Assembly: GCA_903895725.1 (NCBI GenBank)
Contig: CAITUV010000043.1
Coordinates: 137,298 to 201,297 of the forward strand
Reading direction: 5' to 3'
DNA from: an uncultured Myxococcales bacterium
GTDB lineage: Bacteria; Myxococcota_A; UBA9042; CAIXZC01
Length of the DNA stretch: 64,000 bases
The notes under the pieces are model-generated. The model ran no database searches and was not told the DNA's origin. It saw only the letters and a list, made by a program, of their open reading frames with translations. This document shows positions 1-9,500 of this stretch, piece after piece. Both the position numbers and the translations under genes were made by a program. Numbering within the stretch: position 1 is the stretch's first letter; the number at the start of each line of letters is the position of its first letter.

Positions 1-354
1 CAGGGAGGCCATCATGGAGAAGAAGGCTACGAAGCCGACGGCCGCCCGGGGCGTGGAGGGAATGCGGGCGAGTCGGCAAATCAGGGCGTGCACGGGCGGC
101 GAAACCGCCAGCGCATAGCCCCCCACGATGACCATGGCCATCTGCATGGTGAACGGGACGAGCTGCCAGAATCCCTTGCCAAAGGCCTGGGCCAGGGAGA
201 GCGGCCCCTCCCCCAGCGCCAGCCCTCCGAGGAAGACCACTACCACGGCGGCAAGCGCAAACACGAACGCATCCGGGAACCACCGCTCACACCAGTCGGC
301 AAGCCCCGCCCCCCACCTTGCGAGAACACCGGCCCGTGTCATTCCGTCTTCCAT
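1..354 (-). CDS. Short-chain fatty acid transporter, AtoE family (partial, N-terminal 118 residues)
   Basis: The gene runs off the left edge, so only the N-terminus is visible. The translation has the features of AtoE-type short-chain fatty acid permeases: an N-terminal motif WFPDAFVFAL (compare WLPDPLIFAM in E. coli AtoE, from memory), then a hydrophobic helix, then GFWQLVPFTMQMAMVIVGGY followed by a region matching the ALASSAPVK part of AtoE. It would be an inner-membrane permease for acetoacetate/butyrate-type acids. Two in-frame ATGs exist, at 354 and 342; I use 354, but both are possible. It is divergent from the lipoprotein gene beginning at 598. The family assignment is fairly secure; the substrate is not. 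Confidence 0.75.
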   Translation of the reverse strand, partial: MEDGMTRAGVLARWGAGLADWCERWFPDAFVFALAAVVVVFLGGLALGEGPLSLAQAFGKGFWQLVPFTMQMAMVIVGGYALAVSPPVHALICRLARIPSTPRAAVGFVAFFSMMASL

Positions 355-597
355 GGGGCGAACCTACCACCCTTCAGGCAGGGATTCCAGATCAGTCGCA
401 GAACACGATATCGTAGGGGAGGCGCAGAGCAGCAAACGCCCGGCTCGGATCGGTCGGGTCCACCCCGGTCCATGGATTCGTTGACCATCGGGTCCGTGCC
501 CCACGTGCGTCGCGCGCACCCGAACCAAGTGCTGGACGCGTGCGTTGCGGAGGGGTATGCTGAAACACAGCCCTGGCGGGCATGAGGGGCGGGCGAA
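355..597. other. Divergent intergenic region
   Basis: 243 bases between the start of the AtoE-like gene (minus) and the start of the calcium-binding lipoprotein gene (plus). It must hold both promoters. I see no convincing sigma70 pair, hairpin, RNA gene or repeat. A modest GAGG lies about 10 bases before the ATG at 598. Confidence 0.4.
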
Positions 598-3500
598 ATG
601 AGACAGACAACCAGCGTTTCTCTAGTAGTCGCAGCGTTGCTGCTCGGCGGGTGCGGCGGTTCGGGATCGCCAGGAGGCGGCGTCCAGCCGGATGCGGAGG
701 GAGTCGCTCCGGACGGAAGCGGGCCGAACGGCGACGGGACCTCTCGGGTGGGCACGGATGCACTGCCGGACGGCTCTGCAGGGGACCTGCTCTACTCCGA
801 CGGGAAGACGGTCGACCGCGTGGCGTTTGACGGCGTCGAGCCGCCGGACGCCGTGACCGTTGACGGCGTGATGCCGCCCCCGGACGGACTGCTCCCGGAC
901 GGCCAGACCGGGGATGATTCGCAGCCGGTCGATGATGGGGTGCATCCGGCCGACGACACGCTCCAGCCAGGGGACGGCGGGGGCGACTCCGGCCAGCCGT
1001 GGGACGGGGGGGGACCGGACGGCCTCCTGACCGACGCTGCCGGTTCGGACGCTGCGGGCTCGGAGGATCTGACCGACACGGCCTATCCGGACGGGACGGC
1101 CGACGACGTGGAGCCGGAAGTGGAGCCGGTAGATTGCGCTGTCGCCAACGAGTGGGGAAGCTGCGCCGGCGTGCTGGTGGAGCAGGGAGGCGAGCTCGTC
1201 TGCAACGCCCCGGTGCCCCAGGCCGAGAGCTGTAACGGCCAGGACGATGATTGTGACGGCGCAGTCGACGAGGAGACCGGGCAGGGGCAGTGCGAGACCA
1301 AGAACGAGCTCGGGGTCTGCGTCGGACAGCTCTTCTGTGGAGGGGGCCTCCTGCTGTGTGATGCTCCTTCGCCTGCGCCCGAGGCCTGTGACGGCACGGA
1401 CAATGATTGCGACGGCGAGACGGACGAAGGGTACCCGGACTATGGGGGCGACGGCATCCCTGATTGCGATGTCGCGGATTCGGACCAGGATGGGGTCGTG
1501 GACCCTGTCGACAATTGCCCGGAGGACCATAACCCCGGCCAGCAGGATTGCGACAAGGACGGCCTCGGAGATGTGTGCGACTGGGACGAGGACGAAGACG
1601 GAATTCCCAACGACGTGGACAACTGCATCTGCCTCGACAACCCGGAACAGACGGATACCGACAAGGACGGTCTGGGTAACGGCTGTGACGCCGACGACGA
1701 CAATGATGCCGTGGACGACGTGGAGGACAACTGCCCGCTCGAGCCGAACGAGAGCCAGGTCGATCTCGACAAGGACGGCCAGGGCGATGCCTGCGACCCG
1801 GACGACGACGGGGACGGTCTGCTCGACGGGGCCGACAACTGCCCGCTATCAGCCAATCCGGACCAGGCGGACCTCGATACCGACGGCCAGGGGGATGCGT
1901 GTGACCCGGATGTCGACGGGGATGGCATCGAGAACGGGGTCGACAACTGCCCGACCGTGAGCAATCCCAAGCAGACGGACACGGACTTCGACGGAAGCGG
2001 CGATGCGTGCGATCCGGACGACGACGGGGACGGAGTCGAGGACGCGACGGACAACTGCCCCAAGTTGGCCAACCCGACCCAGGAGGATCTGGACCTCGAC
2101 GGGATCGGGGACACGTGCGATGCGGACGACGACGGGGACGGAGTCGAGGACGCGACGGACAACTGCCCGGTCGATTCCAACCCCGGTCAGGCCGACGGGG
2201 ATGGGGACGGAGCGGGCGATGTCTGTGACCCGGACGATGACGATGACGGGGTCGTTGATCCTGCGGACAACTGCCCCAAGAGCCCGAACCCGGACCAGGT
2301 GGACACGGACAAGGACGGGCAGGGCGACGCCTGTGAAGACGACAAGGATGGTGACCAGGTCCCCGATGCCCAGGACAACTGCCCCATGACTCCCAACCCG
2401 GACCAGACTGACTGTGATGGAGACGGCCTGGGCGCGGCGTGCGACACGGACGACGACGGGGACGGAATCGCGGATCTGCAGGACAACTGTGTGTGCCTGG
2501 CCAATCCGACCCAGTCCGACCTCGACAAGGATGGGCAGGGAAATGCGTGTGACGGAGATGATGACGGCGACCTCGATCCGGACGCGACGGATTGCATGCC
2601 GTTCGACTCCTCGATCCATGCCGGAGCACCGGAGCTGTGCAACGGAAAGGACGACAACTGCGACGGTCAGATCGACGAAGGCTTCGGATCGGTCGTGTGC
2701 GGCATCGGCGAGTGCAATCACGCGGCCCCGGAATGCCTCGGCGGCAAGCTCGTTTCGTGCAATCCGATGGAAGGTGCGGTGCCTGAGCTGTGCGACGCAA
2801 AGGACAACGACTGCGATGGCAAGACCGACGAGGACTTCGATCTCGGAGCCGCGTGCGTCGTGGGCATCGGGGCGTGTGAGAAGCCGGGCGTGGTCGACTG
2901 CGAGCCGGACGGCTCGGGAACCTTCTGCTCGGGCGTGGCCGGCATTCCCGTTTCCGAGCTGTGCGATGGGAAGGACAACGACTGCGACGGAGCCGTAGAC
3001 GAGGATTTCGGCCTGGGACAGCCCTGTACCGTGGGCGTCGGTGAGTGCCAGAAGACCGGCGTGGTCGTCTGCAAGATCGGCGGCCAGGGCACCTCCTGCT
3101 GGGGCAAGCCCGGCGTGCCCGGCCTGGAGCTGTGCGACGAGAAGGACAACGATTGCGATGGCAAGACCGACGAGGACTGGCCGCTCAAGGCCACCGGGTG
3201 CTCGCAGGGGGCAGGTGGGTGCGCCAGCGGCGGAACCTACGTGTGCAACGCAGGGGGGAGCGGAATCGAGTGCAAGGCGCCGCCCGTGGAGCCCACTCCC
3301 GAGCTGTGCGACGACATCGACAACGACTGCGACGGCCTCATCGATGAGAATTGGCAGGAGCTCTGGTCCACCTGCATTGCCGGTCAGGGAGCCTGTCAGT
3401 CCATCGGGATGATCATGTGTAAGCCGGACAAGTCAGGCACGTGGTGCGATGCCGTACCCGGGGCCGTCGGAAGTGAGAAGTGTGACGGCGTCGACAACGA

Positions 3501-4767
3501 CTGCGACGGCGCTGTGGACGAGGAGGGGGCGGCAGGGTGCGTCTTCTACTACGAAGACAAGGATGCGGATGGCTTCGGACTTGCCGGCGTCAAGGTCTGT
3601 CGCTGTCCGATGCCGGAGTATCCGGGCTACTCGCTCAACGCCGGCGATTGCGATGACAAGAACGCCGCCGTCAGCCCGGCCGGTACCGAGATCTGCGACA
3701 ACCTGGACAACGATTGCGATGGCATGCCCGATGCGCCGTGCGACCTGGACAATGACGGTTGGTGTGCCAAGGGGATGACCGTACTCGGCAAGCCGCTGAC
3801 CTGCACCAACGGAGGGGGAGACTGCGACGACAACCTGCCGCAGGTCTATCCCGGTGCGCAGGAGCTTCCCTACGACGGCATCGACAACGACTGCGACGGA
3901 CAGGTGGACGAGAAGGCCCCATGCACCGGCGTCTGCACCGGCCAGACGGTCGATGCCTATCTGTGCGCCATCGACATCTGCAAGGGACCCGAGGTGCTGG
4001 CCGCGAGCTTCGCCTCGCCTACCGGCGACAATGTGAGCACAGCGTGGAACGCCGTGACCCAGTTCGGAACGCCGGGCAACGGGCTCAAGCCTTACACCGG
4101 GACGAGCTACGGGCTCCTGGCCTCCGGCCCCGCGACGGGCTCGTACCATTCGACCGACCTCCCGGGCGGATGGGGAGTCAAGGACCCCTACGCCAAAGAC
4201 GGCTACACGACCTACGACAACGTCGAGTTCCGCCTGACGCTCAAAGCGCCGGTCGGAGTGATCGGCTTCTCCCTGGACTACATCTACATGTCCGTCGAGT
4301 ACTACGAGTGGGTCTGCTCCCCCTTCAACGACAAGTTCTACGTCTTCCTCAAGGCGCCGCAGACCACCGCCAACCAGAAGGTCGTCGTCAACTCCACTGC
4401 GTGCGCCAACCCGAACAGCTACTATGACTTCATCGATGCCCAGGGACAGAAGAAGTGCTACATCGCCATCAACACCGCGTTCAGCGAGGCGTGCCCGAAT
4501 GCCAAGACGAGCATTGCCGGGACCGGGTTCAGCTGTTACCCGTCGGTCTGCGGGCCGGGGCAGTGCTCCTGCGGCGGAGGGAGCTCCTCGTACGGCTCAT
4601 CCTCGGGCTGGTTGGTCACGAAGTGGCCGATCCAGGCGGGCGAGACGTTCGAGCTCACCTTCCACATCCACGATACATCCGACGGCATCTACGATTCGGA
4701 AGTCGTGATTGACAACTTCCAGTGGCTCACCAAGCCGTTCACCCCGGGCACGGTTCAGCATCCGTAG
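598..4767 (+). CDS. Giant Ca2+-binding lipoprotein: TSP3 repeats, MopE-type repeats, choice-of-anchor-L-like C-terminus
   Basis: 1389 residues. Lipoprotein signal with lipobox LLGGC (Cys19, +2 Gly, so probably exported to the outer membrane). An acidic Asp/Gly/Pro linker follows to about residue 180. Two MopE-type motifs ([28 protein letters not shown]) come next, then about eleven thrombospondin type 3 repeats of the pattern DxDxDGxxDxxDNCP (about 280-680), then further CDGxDNDCDG motifs to about 1110. The C-terminal 270 residues contain FSLDYIYMSVEYYEWVCSPF and end in an IYDSEVVIDNF motif, as in choice-of-anchor-L domains. The role is inferred to be a calcium-rigidified surface stalk carrying a beta-sandwich head; no enzyme motif is seen. 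It is convergent with the next gene, only 6 bases apart. Confidence 0.85.
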   Translation: MRQTTSVSLVVAALLLGGCGGSGSPGGGVQPDAEGVAPDGSGPNGDGTSRVGTDALPDGSAGDLLYSDGKTVDRVAFDGVEPPDAVTVDGVMPPPDGLLPDGQTGDDSQPVDDGVHPADDTLQPGDGGGDSGQPWDGGGPDGLLTDAAGSDAAGSEDLTDTAYPDGTADDVEPEVEPVDCAVANEWGSCAGVLVEQGGELVCNAPVPQAESCNGQDDDCDGAVDEETGQGQCETKNELGVCVGQLFCGGGLLLCDAPSPAPEACDGTDNDCDGETDEGYPDYGGDGIPDCDVADSDQDGVVDPVDNCPEDHNPGQQDCDKDGLGDVCDWDEDEDGIPNDVDNCICLDNPEQTDTDKDGLGNGCDADDDNDAVDDVEDNCPLEPNESQVDLDKDGQGDACDPDDDGDGLLDGADNCPLSANPDQADLDTDGQGDACDPDVDGDGIENGVDNCPTVSNPKQTDTDFDGSGDACDPDDDGDGVEDATDNCPKLANPTQEDLDLDGIGDTCDADDDGDGVEDATDNCPVDSNPGQADGDGDGAGDVCDPDDDDDGVVDPADNCPKSPNPDQVDTDKDGQGDACEDDKDGDQVPDAQDNCPMTPNPDQTDCDGDGLGAACDTDDDGDGIADLQDNCVCLANPTQSDLDKDGQGNACDGDDDGDLDPDATDCMPFDSSIHAGAPELCNGKDDNCDGQIDEGFGSVVCGIGECNHAAPECLGGKLVSCNPMEGAVPELCDAKDNDCDGKTDEDFDLGAACVVGIGACEKPGVVDCEPDGSGTFCSGVAGIPVSELCDGKDNDCDGAVDEDFGLGQPCTVGVGECQKTGVVVCKIGGQGTSCWGKPGVPGLELCDEKDNDCDGKTDEDWPLKATGCSQGAGGCASGGTYVCNAGGSGIECKAPPVEPTPELCDDIDNDCDGLIDENWQELWSTCIAGQGACQSIGMIMCKPDKSGTWCDAVPGAVGSEKCDGVDNDCDGAVDEEGAAGCVFYYEDKDADGFGLAGVKVCRCPMPEYPGYSLNAGDCDDKNAAVSPAGTEICDNLDNDCDGMPDAPCDLDNDGWCAKGMTVLGKPLTCTNGGGDCDDNLPQVYPGAQELPYDGIDNDCDGQVDEKAPCTGVCTGQTVDAYLCAIDICKGPEVLAASFASPTGDNVSTAWNAVTQFGTPGNGLKPYTGTSYGLLASGPATGSYHSTDLPGGWGVKDPYAKDGYTTYDNVEFRLTLKAPVGVIGFSLDYIYMSVEYYEWVCSPFNDKFYVFLKAPQTTANQKVVVNSTACANPNSYYDFIDAQGQKKCYIAINTAFSEACPNAKTSIAGTGFSCYPSVCGPGQCSCGGGSSSYGSSSGWLVTKWPIQAGETFELTFHIHDTSDGIYDSEVVIDNFQWLTKPFTPGTVQHP

Positions 4768-4773
4768 CGATTC

Positions 4774-6534
4774 TCAGGGACAGGGAACCTGCCCCTTGAG
4801 CGAGTTGGCATTCTGGGCCACGCAGTAGTGATTGAACGACTCGGCAAAGGCCGCATCCCGGCTGGTGTTGCCCATGTCGGGCTCGTCCCACTTCCACGCA
4901 CCGACGCCGCCGTTCCCGACGAAGATCAGGGAGCCGTAGCCGCTCTTGTTGCGCCAGATGTAGAACAACCGGTCGAGGAAGATGGCCGGGTTCGTTCCGT
5001 CCATGTAGCCGTCGGTGACTGCAAACTCGATGGAGACGTGGCTGTTGCTTCCAAGCGCGGCCCGCCGTTCCATCAGCCAGTGGAAGCGGTGCTGCGGGAA
5101 TGCTCCCTGGTCACCTCGGAAGAAGTCTGCGATCCACTGGTCGCGCTCGGCGGTCGAGGAGCCGTTCTTGCAGTAGTCGGACTGGAGGGGATACATCTCC
5201 ACGGCAAGGATGGCGTTGGCCTTCAGGAGCGCATCCAGACCGGGGTTGAGGCCACTGTAGGCGACCGACGGACCGTTGACTACGTGCACCCCCCAGCGTC
5301 CCTCCCACTGCGGGTACACGGTCCGCATCCGATCGGCACATTCGGCGAATTTCTCCAGGGTCCCGGCGGGCTGAGTCTTGAGCTCATCAATCATGATGAC
5401 CCGCGGGGCCGTGTCGAACGGGATGAACGCCTGGTGCATGGCATCAGCCATCTCGGTCCCGGTAGCGTACCAGTCCGGATCGATCCTCTGCGCCCACATG
5501 GTGTTGGGGACCAGGTCGCTCTTGTTCTGCGAGTTGATCATCGGACCCACGTCCGGATAGGCTTGGGCCAATGCCCAGATAGAATCCCACGCCCAGATGT
5601 CGTCCTTGTGGATGGTATGGTAGGAGTGCACGGCCGGGCCGGGGTAGGGGGGACGACTGCAGCAGACCGCACAGTCGTAGCTCTCCAGCAGAGGCAACCC
5701 GTCGCACATCGTCGAGCCAGCCGGGACGCAGGTATTCCCTCCCGCCCCGCCACACGAGGGTACGCACTTGCCGTTGATCAGGATCGTGTTGGGCGGGTCG
5801 CAGCACTTCCCGCAGTCCTGCTCGCAGAACTCGCACGACTCTCCGTAGTCGCATACCCCGTTTCCACAGCACCCACCGCAGTCCGCTGGACAGCTCATGC
5901 AGCTTTCGTCCTCGGTGCACTGCCCGTCTCCGCAACAGGTGCTGCAGTCGTCTGGGCACGTCTTGCAGTTCTCGAACGGCTCGCACGCTCCGTTCGGGCA
6001 GCAGACGCCGCAGTCGTCCGAGCAGTTCTGGCAGTTCTCATCCTGGGCGCACTTGCCGTCACCGCAGCAAGTGCCGCAGTCAGCCGGGCAAGTGAAGCAG
6101 AATTCCCCCGAGTCGCAAACCCCGTCGCCGCACGGAGGGCATCCCCCGCAGTCCACGGGGCAGTTGGCACAGTGCTCCCCCAGGTCGCAGAACTGGTTGC
6201 CGCACGTCTCCGGGGTGCCTTCTCCCGGGACCCAGTCGAGCGGGCTCGAGTCCGGCCCCTCATCGTCGCCGGAGTCCGAGACCATGTCCATCGGTCCCGG
6301 CAGCTCCGCCGAGGCATCGACCGGGGGGACAGGTGCGTCGGTCCCCGTGTCCAGGCCCGGCAATCTTCCGTCCGCAAGGACCTCGTCGTCGGGCAGTCTC
6401 ACCGCACCATCGCCCGCAGCGTCCTTGTCCGTCCCGGTCCCGCCGCAAGATGACGCAGCGTACAGGAGCGCTGCGACGAGCGGAACCAGGCCGGCTCTCC
6501 CCCGCACAGATACTCGGCTCAGATTGTGGAACAT
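4774..6534 (-). CDS. Cysteine-rich lipoprotein with CGDGxC repeats and an unassigned C-terminal domain
   Basis: 586 residues. Signal peptide with probable lipid-modified Cys30 (AASSC), then an acidic linker. Residues about 110-270 hold seven or so tandem modules of the form CCGDGxCxxxExCxxCxxDCGxC, spaced about 22 residues and all cysteines paired. The C-terminal 300 residues (from HSYHTIHKDDIWAWD) have a soluble alpha/beta look, with repeated W/D-rich segments and strands ending in acidic residues (RVIMIDE, AILAVEMYP, HVSIEFAV). This would fit a TIM-barrel-like fold, but I cannot assign a family. It starts 3 bases after the stop of the upstream gene with its own GGAG, so it is the third gene of an operon (11472 to 4774). 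Function unknown; probably surface-exposed. Confidence 0.8.
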   Translation of the reverse strand: MFHNLSRVSVRGRAGLVPLVAALLYAASSCGGTGTDKDAAGDGAVRLPDDEVLADGRLPGLDTGTDAPVPPVDASAELPGPMDMVSDSGDDEGPDSSPLDWVPGEGTPETCGNQFCDLGEHCANCPVDCGGCPPCGDGVCDSGEFCFTCPADCGTCCGDGKCAQDENCQNCSDDCGVCCPNGACEPFENCKTCPDDCSTCCGDGQCTEDESCMSCPADCGGCCGNGVCDYGESCEFCEQDCGKCCDPPNTILINGKCVPSCGGAGGNTCVPAGSTMCDGLPLLESYDCAVCCSRPPYPGPAVHSYHTIHKDDIWAWDSIWALAQAYPDVGPMINSQNKSDLVPNTMWAQRIDPDWYATGTEMADAMHQAFIPFDTAPRVIMIDELKTQPAGTLEKFAECADRMRTVYPQWEGRWGVHVVNGPSVAYSGLNPGLDALLKANAILAVEMYPLQSDYCKNGSSTAERDQWIADFFRGDQGAFPQHRFHWLMERRAALGSNSHVSIEFAVTDGYMDGTNPAIFLDRLFYIWRNKSGYGSLIFVGNGGVGAWKWDEPDMGNTSRDAAFAESFNHYCVAQNANSLKGQVPCP

Positions 6535-6537
6535 GGC

Positions 6538-9500
6538 TTACTCCAGGGATACCTTGACCGTGTACTCGCCCGCCTCAGCCGCACCCTGGCCGTCCAGCAC
6601 CAGGAAGTACGTCCCCTCCGCCGGCCATTGTGCAGAATAGGTGGAGCCCGGCACGCACGCGATGGTGCTGCCTGCGCAGTTGTCCTTCTTCAGGTACATG
6701 ACCGGCTGGTATGTGGCCACGACCTGCACGTTGAGCTTGGCCACCGCCGGAGGCACGTCGAACCTGAACACGACGTCCTTGCCGCCGACGCCGCCGCAGC
6801 CGGCCATATAGTCGTCCTTGGCAAAGAGCGAGAGACCGGAGTACTCCGCAGGTCCCTTGGACAGGTCGAGGACCGTGGGCGACGCACACGTATCGTTGAC
6901 GGGCGGCCCAGGCACCACAGGAGTCACGACGAGGGTAAAGTCTCCCTTGGCCTGAGCCGTGTCCGCATCGATGAACAGGAAGTAGGTATCCGGCTTGAGC
7001 GGGTCGGTCTTGAGCGTCTTCTTGCCGCATCCGACCAGGGCCCCTGCGCCACAGTTGGCCTTTCGCAGGTACACACGGGCATCAAACGGAGAGACGACGT
7101 CGAACTGCACCTGGGAGTACTGCGCAATGGTGAACTGGTAGACCACGTCAGCTCCGCCCGTGCCTCCGCATCCTCCCTGGCTGTAGTCGTCTGCTGCCTT
7201 GAGCTTGCCCATCACGTCTTCGGTGGTGCCCGAGTACTTCCCGGCCTTGTCGACCGCGATGGTCGTGGGTGAAAGACACGTGTCGTTCTGCGGGGCCGAT
7301 GCGCTGGTGAACGGGTAGACGGTGTAGAGGAACAGCTTGAGGTTGCCGCCGGCACCGCCGGTCTCCCGCACTTCCACGACGTGCTCGCCAAGGGTCCATG
7401 CAGCCACCGAGCTCAAGTCGAGCATTCCCGTGGTCCAGTCGGAGGTCCCGGTTTCTCCCCAGAGCTGCTTGGCGGTGTCCCAGGCGGGGGTCCCCTTCCC
7501 GTTGGGGTCGCCGACCGCGGCCGTCACGTCCACGCCGTCGATCCAGAGCTGGACCCCCTTGGGGTACATCGCATGCACGATCCCGGGGACCGGAGGTTTG
7601 TTGCCGAACCAGCCCGTCCCGCCGTCACCGGCCGGGGAAGTTCCCCCCTTCACATCAGCCGATCCGCCGTTGACGAGTGTGTCCGCAAAAACGGCCACGG
7701 TCCCACCGGCCCCGGCACCGGCCGGATGAACGCCGCCGCAGATGTACACGAGGATGTCGTCGCCTGCATTCGTGATGTTGCAGGTTCCCGGGGGAGACGT
7801 GGTCGGTACCCAGGTGAAGGTGCCGGTATGGACCCACACGTCGGGGCTGGAATTGCGTTCGAAGGCGAGAGCCGCCGGATAATTGCTGCAGTTGCCGCCG
7901 TCGGCATCCATGTCCACCGTCGAGCAGCCGGCCACCGGACCGCCGAACACGTTCATGTAGTGCTGGCAGATGCTGACGAAGTCGCCTTGTCCCCAGTTGG
8001 TGTTGGGTGTCATGGGGGTGCATCCGGACGGGGGCGTGTTGGCCTGGTCGTTGGAGGTTGCCGTCTTGCCGCAGAGCTGGAATCCCTTGTAGGTGAGCGG
8101 GTACTGGCAGGAGGACCCGACCTGTGTGACCGACTGGCCGGCAGCGGAGAGGACTCCGGCCCCCTCGACCACCACGGTACCGGCTCCCAGGAGCACGATT
8201 CCTCCGCCGTTTCCACCCGATTCCGAGGTGCCCCCCTTGCCTCCGCCGCCCCCCATCTGGAGCGTGACGAGATTGGCATCCCCCTTGGTCGTTCCCCCCT
8301 TGCCTCCGTTGGCCGGAGACTCGCCTGCCGTCTTGTTGCCGCCGCCGCCTGCACCGGCGTCCATGGTGGCACCTCCACCACCGGAGCAGTTGTTGGCCGC
8401 ACTGTTGGTACCCACGGCAGCGCACTCGGAGCCGCCCTGGTGACCGGCCGAGCCCTGGAATGCTGCCGTGCCCCCTTCGAACCCCGCCCCATCGGCCGAG
8501 ATGCGTCCACCGTTCTTCACCAGGATGCTCTCGGCCCGGACGTACACGATACCTCCCGACTTGCTGGACGCGGAGTAGGGAAGGGCCTTGAGATCCCCGC
8601 CGCTCTCCACGACGAGCTGGCCATAGGAGGTGGCCACCACGGCCTGCGCCCCGGAGACGTACTCGTTGACCAGCGGCTTGGAGAGCACGAGGGTGGAGCC
8701 CTCGACTCCTACGACCTGGTTGAGCTCCCAAGTGCCGGGAGTGCCACCGACCGTCTGGTGCACCATGATGTGGGAGTTGACGTTGAACACCTCCGGCTTG
8801 TTTGCGATGAGGTGGATGGTCCCCTTGGCCCCCGTGACCGGGCTGTAGGCGTTGGGGGCGAAGGGACCGTTGAGCAGCTTGGTTGCGCCCGGAAGCGCGG
8901 AGACCTCGTCGGCATAGAGGTAGGCCAGCACCTTGGCCGTTGCCTGCGGGTTGAATAGATGAAGGTACGTGCGGCCGCGGCCGTACGCAGGCAGCGCCCA
9001 TTCCCGCGCCTGCATAAACATCTGACCATGCCCCTCTCCCGAGCCGGTCCCTACCTTCTGGTGCAGCTTGACGATGGCGGACTGCACGTCCGTGCCACCC
9101 AGCTTGGTGACCGAGTCGTCGTACGCCACGTTGCCCGCAGCCAGGACTCCCTGGGCGAGCTCATCCTTCTGCACGCAGCCCGCACAGGCCAGGTTGTCGG
9201 CCGACATGGCCTGCAGCGCCTTGATGGCGTCGCCGCCCGGAGCCGTGCCCGCCGCCCAGCTCACGGCCAGCTCGCCGCTGCCAACGCACTTGTTGCAGTT
9301 GACGTCCACGGCCGCACCGTTCTTGCCATCGGAGGCCGCGAAGTTGAAGCCCACGTCGTCGGCGCTGACGCAGCCGGGGCAGTCGAGGTCCGCAGCGACC
9401 CCTCCGACTCCCACCCACTTCTTGGCCGCGTAAATGAGCAGCCGCTGCGTGGCCAGATCGAAGCACATCATTCCGCCCGGGGGGTTGGGCAGATCCTCGG

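Noticed and set aside
392..2800. 802-residue open frame on the minus strand
   Set aside because: Antisense shadow of the repeat-rich lipoprotein; Arg/Pro-rich with no domain pattern, caused by GC-rich Asp codon repeats.
598..4767. Eukaryotic thrombospondin or cadherin gene contamination
   Set aside because: TSP3 and MopE repeats are widespread in bacterial lipoproteins, and the gene has a bacterial lipobox and no introns.
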